From contig JAGRFQ010000074.1 in NCBI GenBank assembly GCA_020445945.1, positions 6,432 to 43,714 on the forward strand: 37,283 bases of DNA. The letters run 5' to 3'. The notes under the pieces are model-generated. The model saw only the letters and a list, made by a program, of their open reading frames with translations, did not search any database and was not told where the DNA came from. This document shows, in pieces, positions 1 through 7,864 of this stretch. The DNA comes from Rhodocyclaceae bacterium (lineage in GTDB: Bacteria > Pseudomonadota > Gammaproteobacteria > Burkholderiales > Rhodocyclaceae). Numbering within the stretch: position 1 is the stretch's first letter; each line of letters opens with the position of its first letter. Both the position numbers and the translations under genes were made by a program.

Positions 1-1
1 C

Positions 2-352
2 TACTCGTCGCTCAGCTACCTCAAGCACTTCCCCTTCAACGCCATCAAGATCGACCGCGAGTTCGTGCGCGACGTGGCCGTCGACCCGGACGACCGGGTG
101 CTCGTCGACACCGCCATCCGCATGGGCAAGAGCCTTGGCCTGGCGGTGATCGCCGAAGGCGTCGAGACGCTTGAGCAGCTGCAGATCCTGCGCACCCTGG
201 AGTGCGATTTCGTGCAGGGCTACTACTTCAGCCAGCCGGTGCCGGCGGACGCCTTCTCGCAACTGCTCGACGCTACCGCCGCATCCGCCGACGGCGCATT
301 CGTGCTGCCCGGCAAACCGCCGCGGCAGCTGCAGGGCAGCGTCGCCACCTGA
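2..352 (+). CDS. EAL-domain cyclic-di-GMP phosphodiesterase, C-terminal end only
   Basis: This is the 3' end of a gene that begins before the window; the reading frame is open from base 2. The visible part matches the last third of an EAL domain. It contains YSSLSYLKHFPFNAIKIDR at the very start, then the loop-6 signature AEGVET, then QGYYFSQPVP near the domain end. EAL proteins hydrolyse cyclic di-GMP to pGpG in the cytoplasm. The DDFGTG-type metal motif and the EAL motif itself lie outside the window, so activity cannot be judged, nor whether a GGDEF, PAS or membrane domain precedes it. After the domain there is only a short tail of about 35 residues. It is not obviously linked to the genes that follow. 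Confidence 0.9.
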   Translation, partial: YSSLSYLKHFPFNAIKIDREFVRDVAVDPDDRVLVDTAIRMGKSLGLAVIAEGVETLEQLQILRTLECDFVQGYYFSQPVPADAFSQLLDATAASADGAFVLPGKPPRQLQGSVAT

Positions 353-447
353 GCCCGGCACCCCGCCCGCAAGCCCCCGGAACGATGCATCGTGGCAGGC
401 CTGCCGATGACGCGTGGGGCTGGCGTGAGCGTATCGACACGACATGC

Positions 448-476
448 TTGCCGATTCGTTTTTTCTTTGATAAATT
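448..476 (+). promoter_or_regulatory. Candidate sigma-70 promoter for the TetR-RND operon
   Basis: TTGCCG (448-453) is followed after 17 bases by TAAATT (471-476), a plausible -35/-10 pair in a short AT-rich stretch. It lies 75 bases before the TetR start. The -10 overlaps the palindrome at 474-493, so a bound repressor would block it. This is a pattern match only. The rest of 353-550 shows no gene. Confidence 0.4.
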
Positions 477-493
477 ACCGACCAGTCAGTAAT
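474..493 (+). promoter_or_regulatory. Palindromic operator-like site upstream of the TetR gene
   Basis: The 20 bases read as an imperfect inverted repeat: left half ATTACCGACC, and right half, read on the other strand, ATTACTGACT (8 of 10 positions identical). The GACCAGTC-type centre resembles sites bound by TetR-family regulators of efflux pumps. It overlaps the candidate -10 and lies 57 bases before the regulator's start codon. Autoregulation of the whole tetR-MFP-RND operon is inferred. Confidence 0.6.
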
Positions 494-550
494 TAACAGT
501 CGCGCCCGGTGCTTGATCCGCACGCCGGGGCGCGCCAGAAGGAGTGGTCG

Positions 551-1210
551 ATGGCAAAATCCGCCCCCGCGACAGCACGCCCGACGCGCCGGCGGCGCAA
601 GGAGGCGCGCCCCCAGGAGCTCACCGCGGCGGCCTTGTCGCTGTTTGTCGAGAAGGGCTTCGCGGCCACCCGGCTGGACGAAATCGCAGCCCGCGCCGGG
701 GTCTCCAAGGGCACGCTCTACCTGTACTTCGACAGCAAGGACGCGCTGTTTCTGGCGGTCATCCGCGAAGGCGTGCTGCCGGTGCTCGAAGAGGGGCGCA
801 AGCTGCTCACGATCTACGCCGATGACCCGGTGCGCATGCTGCGCGAGTACCTCTTCGGCTGGTGGGCGCTGTTCGGCAGCACCGAGCTCGGCGGCATTCC
901 CAAACTGATGACCTCCGAGGCGCAAAATTTCCCCGAGGTCGCCGACTACTACCTCAAACAGGTGATCCAGCCCGGCAAGGCGATGATGCGCGAGATCCTC
1001 GAGCGCGGCGTCGCCAAGGGCGTATTTCGCCGCGTGAACACCGAAACCACCACCCACATCCTGATGGCGCCGCTGCTCCATCTGGCGCTGTGGCGGCACT
1101 CGTTTGCGGTGTGCTGCCAGGTGCCGGACATGGACCCGCAGCTTTATCTGGAATCCTTTTTCGATCTGGTGCTCAAGGGGCTCAACCCGGTGCCGGGGGA
1201 GGTTGCGTGA
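551..1210 (+). CDS. TetR/AcrR-family transcriptional repressor
   Basis: A 219-residue protein with the family's usual length. An Arg-rich N-terminus leads into the DNA-binding domain (about residues 20-65), where the recognition helix region reads AGVSKGTLYLYFDSKDALF. The rest is a helical ligand-binding domain, more like the AefR/TetR_C group than TetR proper; the ligand is unknown. ATG at 551 was chosen because an AGAAGGAG ribosome site lies 6 bases upstream; a GTG at 509 in the same frame has no such site. Its TGA overlaps the ATG of the lipoprotein gene by one base, so it is the first gene of an efflux operon and probably represses it through the palindrome at 474-493. Confidence 0.92.
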   Translation: MAKSAPATARPTRRRRKEARPQELTAAALSLFVEKGFAATRLDEIAARAGVSKGTLYLYFDSKDALFLAVIREGVLPVLEEGRKLLTIYADDPVRMLREYLFGWWALFGSTELGGIPKLMTSEAQNFPEVADYYLKQVIQPGKAMMREILERGVAKGVFRRVNTETTTHILMAPLLHLALWRHSFAVCCQVPDMDPQLYLESFFDLVLKGLNPVPGEVA

Positions 1211-2304
1211 TGCGTGCTACCCATGTTCTGCCGCTTCTCGTGGCGCTCGGGCTGTCGGCCTGCACGCCGTCCGATGCGCCCGAAACGCTGCCCGCCGCCG
1301 TGCTGGTGAGCACCGTTGCCAAGGCGGGGGCGTCCGATGGGCGCTATTTCACTGGCGAGATCGTGCCGCGACATGCCTCCGATCTCGGTTTCCGGGTGGC
1401 CGGCAAGCTGCTCGCGCGTGAGGTGGATGTCGGCAGCGTGGTGCGCAAAGGGCAGCCGCTGGCGCGCCTCGATGGCGCCGACATGCGCCTGAACGCCAGC
1501 GCCGCACAGGCCCAGCGTTCGGCCGCGCAGTCGGACCTCGCACTGGCCCGGGCCGAGCTGGCCCGCGTGCAGGCCTTGCGCGCGCGCAACTTTGTGAGCG
1601 ACTCGGCGGTGGACAGCCAGCGCACCGCCATGCAGGCCGCGCAGGCCCGCCTCAAGCAGGCGCAGGCGCAGGCTGCGCTGGCCGGCAATCAGAGCGACTA
1701 CACCACGCTCGAAGCCGACGCCGACGGTGTGGTGACCGCGGTGGCGGCCGAGCCGGGGCAGGTGCTGGCGGCCGGGCAGACGGTGCTCACGCTGGCCCAC
1801 ACCGGGGCGCGCGAGGTCAGCGTCAACCTGCCGGAAGGCCTGGCTGCCGCGGTGGCGCCGGGTGCGCCGGCCAAGGTGCGGCTGTGGGCCGCGCCGGAGC
1901 GGGTGTTCGACGCCACGGTGCGCGAAGTGGCGCCGGCCGCCGATGCCACGACGCGCACCTTCGCCACCAAGGTGACGGTGCATGCCGGCGGCGAGGATGT
2001 GCCCTTGGGCGCCACCGCCACCGTGGCGCTGGCGGGCGCGGCGGCGCCCGGGGTGAGCGTGCCGCTGCGCGCGATCGGAGAGCGCGAGGGCGCGGCGGTG
2101 GTGTGGCGCTTTGACCCGGCCAGCAGCAGCGTTGCGCCGGTGCCCGTCGAGGTGGTGCGTTTCGACGAGCGCGGGGCCACGCTGCGCGGGGGGATCGCAC
2201 ACGGCGCGCAGATCGTCGTCGCCGGTATTCACCTGCTCCAGCCGGGGCAAGTGGTGCGTGCCGTGCCGGCCACCGCGCCGGTGATGCTGGATGCGCAGCG
2301 ATGA
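1210..2304 (+). CDS. RND efflux membrane-fusion (periplasmic adaptor) lipoprotein
   Basis: A 364-residue periplasmic adaptor that would link the RND pump to an outer-membrane channel. A lipoprotein signal ends in ALGLSAC, with the lipidated Cys at residue 18. Then come the barrel-sandwich half (GFRVAGKLLAREVDVGSVV), a long Ala/Gln-rich helical hairpin (about residues 95-160), the second lipoyl half (ADGVVTAVAAEPGQVLAAGQ), and beta-barrel and membrane-proximal domains. ATG at 1210 overlaps the tetR stop, and its own end overlaps the RND start by 4 bases, so the three genes are translationally coupled. The longer open frame starting at 862 lies inside tetR and is not needed. Substrate cannot be told from the sequence. 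Confidence 0.93.
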   Translation: MRATHVLPLLVALGLSACTPSDAPETLPAAVLVSTVAKAGASDGRYFTGEIVPRHASDLGFRVAGKLLAREVDVGSVVRKGQPLARLDGADMRLNASAAQAQRSAAQSDLALARAELARVQALRARNFVSDSAVDSQRTAMQAAQARLKQAQAQAALAGNQSDYTTLEADADGVVTAVAAEPGQVLAAGQTVLTLAHTGAREVSVNLPEGLAAAVAPGAPAKVRLWAAPERVFDATVREVAPAADATTRTFATKVTVHAGGEDVPLGATATVALAGAAAPGVSVPLRAIGEREGAAVVWRFDPASSSVAPVPVEVVRFDERGATLRGGIAHGAQIVVAGIHLLQPGQVVRAVPATAPVMLDAQR

Positions 2305-5300
2305 GCCGCTTCAACATCTCCGCATGGGGGCTGCGCCATCCCGCGCTGGTGCTCTATCTGCTGATTGCGCTGACCGCGATCGGGCTGCTCTCCTACAAGG
2401 GGCTGGGCCAGTCGGAAGACCCGCCGTTTACCTTCAAGGTGATGGTCGTGCGCGCCGAATGGCCGGGCGCGACGGCGCAGGAAATGGCCGAGCAGGTGAC
2501 CGACAAGCTCGAGAAAAAGCTGCAGGAGATCGCCCAGGTCGACACCATCCGCAGCTATTCCAAGCCCGGCGAGGCGCTGATTTTCTTTGAGGCAAAGGAT
2601 TCGACGCCGACCGACGAAATGGCGGACATCTGGTACCAGGTGCGCAAGAAAGTCGGCGATATCCGCCACACCCTGCCGGCCGGGGTGGTCGGGCCGAGCT
2701 TCAACGACGAGTTCGGCGACACCTTCGGCAACGTCTTCGCGCTGGTCGGCGACGGGCTGAGCTATGCCGAGCTCAAGCGCTACGGCGAGGCGGTGCGCGC
2801 CGAGCTGCTGCGCGTGCCGGACGTGGCCAAGGTGAGCTTCATCGGGGCGCAGGCCGAGCGCGTGTTCATCGAGCTGTCGAACACCAAGCTGGCGACCTTC
2901 GGGGTCTCGCTGGCGGACGTGGCCGGTGCGCTGGCGCAGCAAAACGCGCAGGCCGAGGCCGGCTTTTTCGAGACCGACGCCGAGCGCATTTACCTGCGCG
3001 CCGACGGTGCCTACGCCGACGTTGAGGCGCTGCGCGACACCGTGATCCGCGCCGGCGGGCGCAGCTTCCGTCTCGGCGACGTGGCCGAGGTGCGGCGCGG
3101 CTTCGAGGACCCGCCTTCCGACCAGATGCGCTTCATGGGGCGCGAGGCGCTCGGCGTCGGGGTGTCGATGCGCGCCGGCGGCGACATCATCGCGCTGGGG
3201 CGGCATCTTGACGAGGCCGTGGCGCGCATCGACGCCCAATTGCCGGTGGGCGTCGAGCTGGCGCGGGTGGCCGACCAGCCGCGCGCGGTGCAGCGCTCGG
3301 TCAACGAGTTCGTCAAGGCGCTCACCGAGGCGGTGCTGATCGTGCTGGTGGTGAGCCTGCTCAGCCTCGGTCTGCGCACCGGCATCGTGGTGGTGGTGAC
3401 CATTCCGGTGGTGCTGGCGATCACCTTCCTGCTGATGCGCGAATTCGGCATCGGGCTGCACAAGATCTCGCTCGGTGCGCTGATTCTGGCGCTCGGCCTG
3501 CTGGTGGACGACGCCATCATCGCGGTCGAGATGATGGCCACCAAAATGGAGCAGGGCTGGGACCGGGTGAAGGCGGCGAGCTTTGCCTACACCTCCACCG
3601 CCAAGCCGATGCTGTCGGGCACGCTGGTGACCGCGGCGGGTTTTCTGCCGATTGCCACCGCGGCGTCGAGTACCGGCGAATACACGCGCTCGATCTTTCA
3701 GGTGACCGTCATCGCGCTGCTCATTTCGTGGATTGCGGCGGTGCTGTTCGTGCCCTATCTGGGCTACCACCTGCTGCCGGATTTTCGTCAGCAGAAACAG
3801 CGACCGGGCTGGTTTGCCCGCGCACTCGGCCGCCTGTGGCCCGCGGCGGGGCGGCGGCTGGCGGCCCGCGCCGAGGCGCATGGCGCGCAGCACGACGAGT
3901 ACGCGATCTATCACACGGCCTTCTACAACCGCTTTCGCAGCGTGGTGAACGCCTGCGTGGCGCATCGCTGGTGGGTGATCGCAATCACGCTGCTCGTCTT
4001 TGCCGGGTCGATCTTCGCTTTTCGTCATGTGCCGCAGCAGTTCTTTCCCGACTCCACCCGGCCCGAGCTGCTGGTCGAGCTGGAACTGCCCGAGGGGGCC
4101 TCGCAGGTCGCCACCGAGCGCGCCGTGATATCGCTCGAAACCCTGCTCGACACGGCGCCCGGCATCGAAAACTACGTTGCCTACGTCGGCGCCGGCAGCC
4201 CGCGCTTCTACCTGCCGCTGGACCAGAAACTGGCGCAGCCCAATTTCGCCCAGTTCGTGATTCTCACCGACGGCAGCGCGGCGCGCGAGGCCCTGCGCCA
4301 GCAGCTGATCGAGCATTACGCCACCCACGCCGGCGACGCGCTGGCGGTGATCAAGCGACTCGAGAACGGCCCGCCGGTGGGTTTCCCCGTGCAGTACCGG
4401 GTCAGCGGGCCGGACTTCGACATGCTGCACACGATCTCGGCGCAGGTGGCCGATGCGATGCGCGCCAGCGCGCACCTGTCGAACGTGCATCTGGACTGGG
4501 AGGAGACCTCAAAGGTGGTGCGCCTGCACGTCGATCAGGAGAAGGCGCGCCTGCTCGGGCTGTCGTCGGCGCAGATCGCGGCCTTCCTCAACGCCTCGCT
4601 GCACGGCATGCCGGTGACCGAGTTCCGCGAGGGCACCGAGACCATCAGCGTGCGCCTGCGCGGCGCCCGGGCCGAGCGCACGCGGCTGTCGCTGCTCACC
4701 GATCTGGCCATTCCGGTGGCCGGCGGCAAGAGCGTGCCGCTGGGGCAGGTGTTGACGCCGGAGTACGGCTTCGAAGACGGCGTGATCTGGCGCCGCAACC
4801 GCGTGCCGACGGTGACCGTGCGCGCCACGCTCTACGGCAGCGTCCAGCCGGCGGTCGTGGTCGGCCAGCTGACGCCGCGCATGCAGGCGATCGGCGCTGC
4901 CTTGCCGCTGGGCTACCGCTTGGAGGTGGGCGGCGCGGTCGAGGAAAGCGCGCAGGGCGGCGACTCGGTCGCGGCCGGCATGCCCTTGTTTCTGGCGGTG
5001 GTCGTCACCGTGCTGATGATCCAGCTGCAAAGCTTTTCGCGCGTGGCGATGGTGTTGCTGACCGCGCCGCTGGGCATCATCGGGGTTACCGCCGCGCTGC
5101 TGCTGTTCAACAAGCCTTTTGGTTTTGTCGCCATGCTCGGGACGATCGCGCTGTCCGGGATGATCATGCGCAACTCGGTGATCCTGGTCGACCAGATCCG
5201 TCAGGACCTGGCCGAAGGGCGCACGCCGTGGGCGGCGATTGTCGAGTCCACGGTGCGCCGCTTCCGGCCGATCATGCTCACCGCCGCGGCGGCGATTCTG

Positions 5301-5480
5301 GCCATGATTCCGCTCACCCGCAGCGCCTTCTTCGGCCCGATGGCGGTGGCGATCATGGGCGGGCTGGCGGTCGCCACGGTGCTGACCCTGATCTTTCTGC
5401 CGGCACTCTACGCGGCCTGGTACCGGGTGCCGCCGGATGATGTCGCTTCAGCGCCCGACGCGACGCATCAACTGGGTTAG
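2301..5480 (+). CDS. RND (HAE1/AcrB-type) multidrug efflux permease
   Basis: A 1059-residue inner-membrane pump, the normal length for a hydrophobe/amphiphile RND transporter. The first membrane helix is near residues 12-30, followed by a porter domain and then a helix cluster. TM4 carries the proton-relay pair in LLVDDAIIAVE (Asp403-Asp404). A second large periplasmic loop follows, and a C-terminal helix bundle contains AMLGTIALSGMIMRNSVIL. The start overlaps the adaptor gene by ATGA. It should exchange protons for drugs, solvents or metabolites, and would need an outer-membrane channel; the TolC-type gene 1.1 kb downstream is a candidate partner. No terminator is obvious after the stop. Confidence 0.95.
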   Translation: MSRFNISAWGLRHPALVLYLLIALTAIGLLSYKGLGQSEDPPFTFKVMVVRAEWPGATAQEMAEQVTDKLEKKLQEIAQVDTIRSYSKPGEALIFFEAKDSTPTDEMADIWYQVRKKVGDIRHTLPAGVVGPSFNDEFGDTFGNVFALVGDGLSYAELKRYGEAVRAELLRVPDVAKVSFIGAQAERVFIELSNTKLATFGVSLADVAGALAQQNAQAEAGFFETDAERIYLRADGAYADVEALRDTVIRAGGRSFRLGDVAEVRRGFEDPPSDQMRFMGREALGVGVSMRAGGDIIALGRHLDEAVARIDAQLPVGVELARVADQPRAVQRSVNEFVKALTEAVLIVLVVSLLSLGLRTGIVVVVTIPVVLAITFLLMREFGIGLHKISLGALILALGLLVDDAIIAVEMMATKMEQGWDRVKAASFAYTSTAKPMLSGTLVTAAGFLPIATAASSTGEYTRSIFQVTVIALLISWIAAVLFVPYLGYHLLPDFRQQKQRPGWFARALGRLWPAAGRRLAARAEAHGAQHDEYAIYHTAFYNRFRSVVNACVAHRWWVIAITLLVFAGSIFAFRHVPQQFFPDSTRPELLVELELPEGASQVATERAVISLETLLDTAPGIENYVAYVGAGSPRFYLPLDQKLAQPNFAQFVILTDGSAAREALRQQLIEHYATHAGDALAVIKRLENGPPVGFPVQYRVSGPDFDMLHTISAQVADAMRASAHLSNVHLDWEETSKVVRLHVDQEKARLLGLSSAQIAAFLNASLHGMPVTEFREGTETISVRLRGARAERTRLSLLTDLAIPVAGGKSVPLGQVLTPEYGFEDGVIWRRNRVPTVTVRATLYGSVQPAVVVGQLTPRMQAIGAALPLGYRLEVGGAVEESAQGGDSVAAGMPLFLAVVVTVLMIQLQSFSRVAMVLLTAPLGIIGVTAALLLFNKPFGFVAMLGTIALSGMIMRNSVILVDQIRQDLAEGRTPWAAIVESTVRRFRPIMLTAAAAILAMIPLTRSAFFGPMAVAIMGGLAVATVLTLIFLPALYAAWYRVPPDDVASAPDATHQLG

Positions 5481-5500
5481 AATGTGGCAGTTTTTCGCAC

Positions 5501-5530
5501 ACCTATAAATTAGTGTATTCTAATATTTAA
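5501..5530 (+). promoter_or_regulatory. AT-rich promoter region with an inverted repeat upstream of the methyltransferase-rhodanese-tolC genes
   Basis: Only about 63 bases separate the RND gene from the next start, and 5501-5530 is conspicuously AT-rich for this genome. It holds a perfect ATTAG (5509-5513), 6-base gap, CTAAT (5520-5524) inverted repeat, with further A/T symmetry outside it. TATAAA (5504-5509) or TATTCT (5516-5521) could serve as a -10; no good -35 is seen. A promoter and possible regulator site are inferred. Confidence 0.4.
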
Positions 5531-5543
5531 TCTGGGAGCCGAA

Positions 5544-6197
5544 ATGGACTTTGAGCGCGCACGGTTCAATATGGTTGAGCAGCAGGTTCGTCCGTGGGAC
5601 GTGCTGGATCAGGATGTCCTCGAATCGATGATGGCAGTCAAGCGCGAAGAATTCGTGCCTGCCAAGTTCAAGGCGCTGGCATTTTCCGAAGCCGAGATTC
5701 CCATCGGCGGCGGGCAGATCATGCTCTCGCCGGTGATCGAAGGCAAAATCATGCAGGGCCTGCAGGTCAAGAAGACCGACTCGGTGCTCGAAATCGGAGC
5801 CGGCTCGGGCTATTTTGCCGCCTTGCTGGCCGCTCGCGCGGACTGGGTGCGCAGCATCGAGATCGATCCGGCATTGGCCCAGGTGGCAGCCGACAACCTC
5901 AAGGCCGCGGGCGTCGAGAACGTGATCGTCGAGCAGGGCGATGGCGCCGATGGCTGGCCGGCCAACGCACCCTACGACGTGATCGTGGTCTCCGCCGGCA
6001 TGCCGGTACTGCCCCCGTCGTTCAAGGCCCAATTGGCCGTGGGCGGACGTCTGCTGGCCTTCATCGGCGAAGCGCCGCTGATGGTCGCGCGCCTGGTCAC
6101 CTGCGTCGCCGAAGGCGAGTACGAGACCGTCGACCTGTTTGAAAACGTGGTGCCGCCGCTGCGCAACGCCAAGCGCATCGACGAGTTCCGTTTCTGA
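5544..6197 (+). CDS. Protein-L-isoaspartate O-methyltransferase family protein
   Basis: A 217-residue cytoplasmic SAM-dependent methyltransferase. SAM motif I is VLEIGAGSGYFAAL (from residue 81), followed by an acidic motif after SIEID. The N-terminal pattern GGGQIMLSPVIEGKIM (from residue 55) occupies the place of the usual GQTIS-type segment of Pcm enzymes, so it belongs to the family but is not a textbook copy. Pcm repairs isoaspartyl residues in aged proteins. A GGGAG ribosome site precedes the ATG. It is followed after 9 bases by the rhodanese gene and then tolC. The real substrate is uncertain. Confidence 0.85.
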   Translation: MDFERARFNMVEQQVRPWDVLDQDVLESMMAVKREEFVPAKFKALAFSEAEIPIGGGQIMLSPVIEGKIMQGLQVKKTDSVLEIGAGSGYFAALLAARADWVRSIEIDPALAQVAADNLKAAGVENVIVEQGDGADGWPANAPYDVIVVSAGMPVLPPSFKAQLAVGGRLLAFIGEAPLMVARLVTCVAEGEYETVDLFENVVPPLRNAKRIDEFRF

Positions 6198-6206
6198 GGG
6201 GTGGCG

Positions 6207-6527
6207 ATGCGTCAGATGCTGCCCGGCGATCTCAAGGCACGGCTCGACGCCGCCGAGACGCCGCCCGTGTTGCTCGATGTGCGCGAGCCGTGGGAGTTCG
6301 ACACCTGCCACATCGACGGTGCGGTGCTGATTCCGATGGCGACGGTGCCGGCGCGTGTCGGCGAACTCGATCCGGCGGCCGAAACGGTTGTCATCTGCCA
6401 TCACGGCGGACGCAGCATGCAGGTCGCGATGTTCCTGGAGCAACGCGGTTTTGCGAATGTCATCAATCTTGCCGGCGGCGTCGCCGGCTGGGCGGCGCAG
6501 GTCGACCCTTCGATGGCCCAATACTGA
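6207..6527 (+). CDS. Single-domain rhodanese-like sulfurtransferase
   Basis: A 106-residue protein that is one complete rhodanese domain. LLDVREPWEF is the N-terminal signature. The active-site loop is CHHGGRS, with the persulfide-forming Cys at residue 64, and VINLAGGVAGWA closes the domain. It would carry sulfane sulfur in the cytoplasm; the acceptor is unknown. ATG at 6207 was chosen because GAGGGG lies just upstream; a GTG at 6201 in the same frame would add two residues. It sits between the methyltransferase-like gene and tolC in a probable operon. Confidence 0.9.
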   Translation: MRQMLPGDLKARLDAAETPPVLLDVREPWEFDTCHIDGAVLIPMATVPARVGELDPAAETVVICHHGGRSMQVAMFLEQRGFANVINLAGGVAGWAAQVDPSMAQY

Positions 6528-6553
6528 GCGGCGATGCAGGTACGGAGACATAA

Positions 6554-7864
6554 ATGAAGCGCAGCATGAGTGTGGTGTTGGCGAGTGTGTTGTCGGCCTC
6601 TGCGTGGGGCGCCGACCTGCTCACGGTGTATCGCGACGCGCTGCAGAACGATGCGCAGTTCATGGCCGCCAAGGCCGCGCGTGAGGCCGGGCAGGAGAAG
6701 GCGGTCCAGGGGCGTGCCGGTTTGCTGCCGGGCATCGGTCTGTCCGCCAGTACCAGCTGGAACACCAATACCTACACCGGCACCGATCGCGACTTCAACG
6801 CCAACGCCTACGGCGCTGAACTGCGCCAGCCGGTGTTCAATCAGGCCAACTGGGCGCAGTTCAGGCAAGGCCAGCTGCAAACCGCGCTGGCCGACATGGA
6901 GTTCGAGGCGGCCCGCCAGGACGTGATCGTGCGCGTGGCCGAACGCTATTTCGCGGTGCTCAACGCGCGTGACACCGTGACCTCCTTGCGTACCCTGCGC
7001 GAGGCGGCGGCGCGCCAGCTCGAACTGGCCAGGAAAAGTTTTGAAGTGGGCACCGTGACGGTGACCGACGTGCACGAAGCGCAGTCGCGTTTCGACCTGA
7101 CCTCGGCGCAGGTGATTGCGGCCGAGAACACGCTCGAAGTGGCGCGCCAGAGCCTGGCCCAGGTAACCGGCAAGGCGCCGGAGGTGCTCAATGGTTTGCG
7201 CGACGGGGCGAGCCTCACCCGCCCCCAGCCCGACGACATCGTGCAGTGGGTCGAGGCCGCGCGCGAGCACAGTACCGGGGTCCAGATCCAGCAGATTGCA
7301 ACGCGCATCGCCGAGCGCGAAGTGTCGCGCAACCGGGCCGGTCATCTGCCCACTCTGGATGTGGTGGCGCGCTACAACCAGAACGACGCGGGCGGCAGCA
7401 GTTTTGCTTCCGGGCGCTCCGAAACCACCTCGCGCAGCGTCGGGCTCGAACTCAATGTGCCGCTGTTCCAGGGCGGGGCGGTGTCGTCGCGTACGCGCGA
7501 AGCCGCGGCGCTGCTGACCAAGGCCGAGGCCGATCTCGACGATGCGCAGCGCACCGCGGCGCTGGCCGCGCGGCAGTCCTACCTCGGCGTGACCAGCGGG
7601 CTGGCGCAGGTCAAGGCGCTTGAAGCGGCGCGGGTGTCGTCGCTGTCGGCGCTCGAGGCCAACCGGCTGGGGTATGAAGTCGGGGTGCGTATCAACATCG
7701 ACGTGCTCAACGCGCAGAGCCAGCTCGCCGATGCCGAACAGCAGCTGGCCAAGGCGCGTTACGACACCTTGGTTGCGCAGCTCAGGCTCAAGGCCGCTGC
7801 CGGCGCATTGAGCGAGGATGACGTGGCGCAGATCAACGCGCTGCTCGACGCCCAGGCCAGGTAG
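6554..7864 (+). CDS. tolC: TolC-family outer-membrane channel protein
   Basis: A 436-residue outer-membrane efflux protein. A signal peptide ends near AWG, before ADLLTVYRDAL. Two repeated OEP units follow, with long heptad-rich helices (ADMEFEAARQDVIVRVAERYF in the first, ADLDDAQRTAALAARQSYL in the second) and TolC-type wording such as EVGVRINIDVLNAQSQL. It forms the trimeric exit duct for RND pumps and type I secretion systems. A GGAG site lies 6 bases before the ATG. The stop at 7862-7864 directly abuts the waaA stop on the other strand. It may also serve the RND pump at 2301-5480. Confidence 0.93.
   Translation: MKRSMSVVLASVLSASAWGADLLTVYRDALQNDAQFMAAKAAREAGQEKAVQGRAGLLPGIGLSASTSWNTNTYTGTDRDFNANAYGAELRQPVFNQANWAQFRQGQLQTALADMEFEAARQDVIVRVAERYFAVLNARDTVTSLRTLREAAARQLELARKSFEVGTVTVTDVHEAQSRFDLTSAQVIAAENTLEVARQSLAQVTGKAPEVLNGLRDGASLTRPQPDDIVQWVEAAREHSTGVQIQQIATRIAEREVSRNRAGHLPTLDVVARYNQNDAGGSSFASGRSETTSRSVGLELNVPLFQGGAVSSRTREAAALLTKAEADLDDAQRTAALAARQSYLGVTSGLAQVKALEAARVSSLSALEANRLGYEVGVRINIDVLNAQSQLADAEQQLAKARYDTLVAQLRLKAAAGALSEDDVAQINALLDAQAR

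Noticed and set aside
862-1209. Long upstream extension of the adaptor protein frame
   Set aside because: It overlaps tetR completely and would bury the lipoprotein signal; ATG at 1210 gives a correct lipobox.
2229-4490. A 753-residue open frame on the minus strand, opposite the RND gene
   Set aside because: It is a mirror of the GC-rich coding strand, rich in His, Arg and Gln with no family pattern, and it lies wholly opposite a clear RND pump.
3728-5440. A 570-residue plus-strand frame inside the RND gene
   Set aside because: Arg/Ala/Gly-rich frame-shifted shadow of the pump; no start signal or family match.
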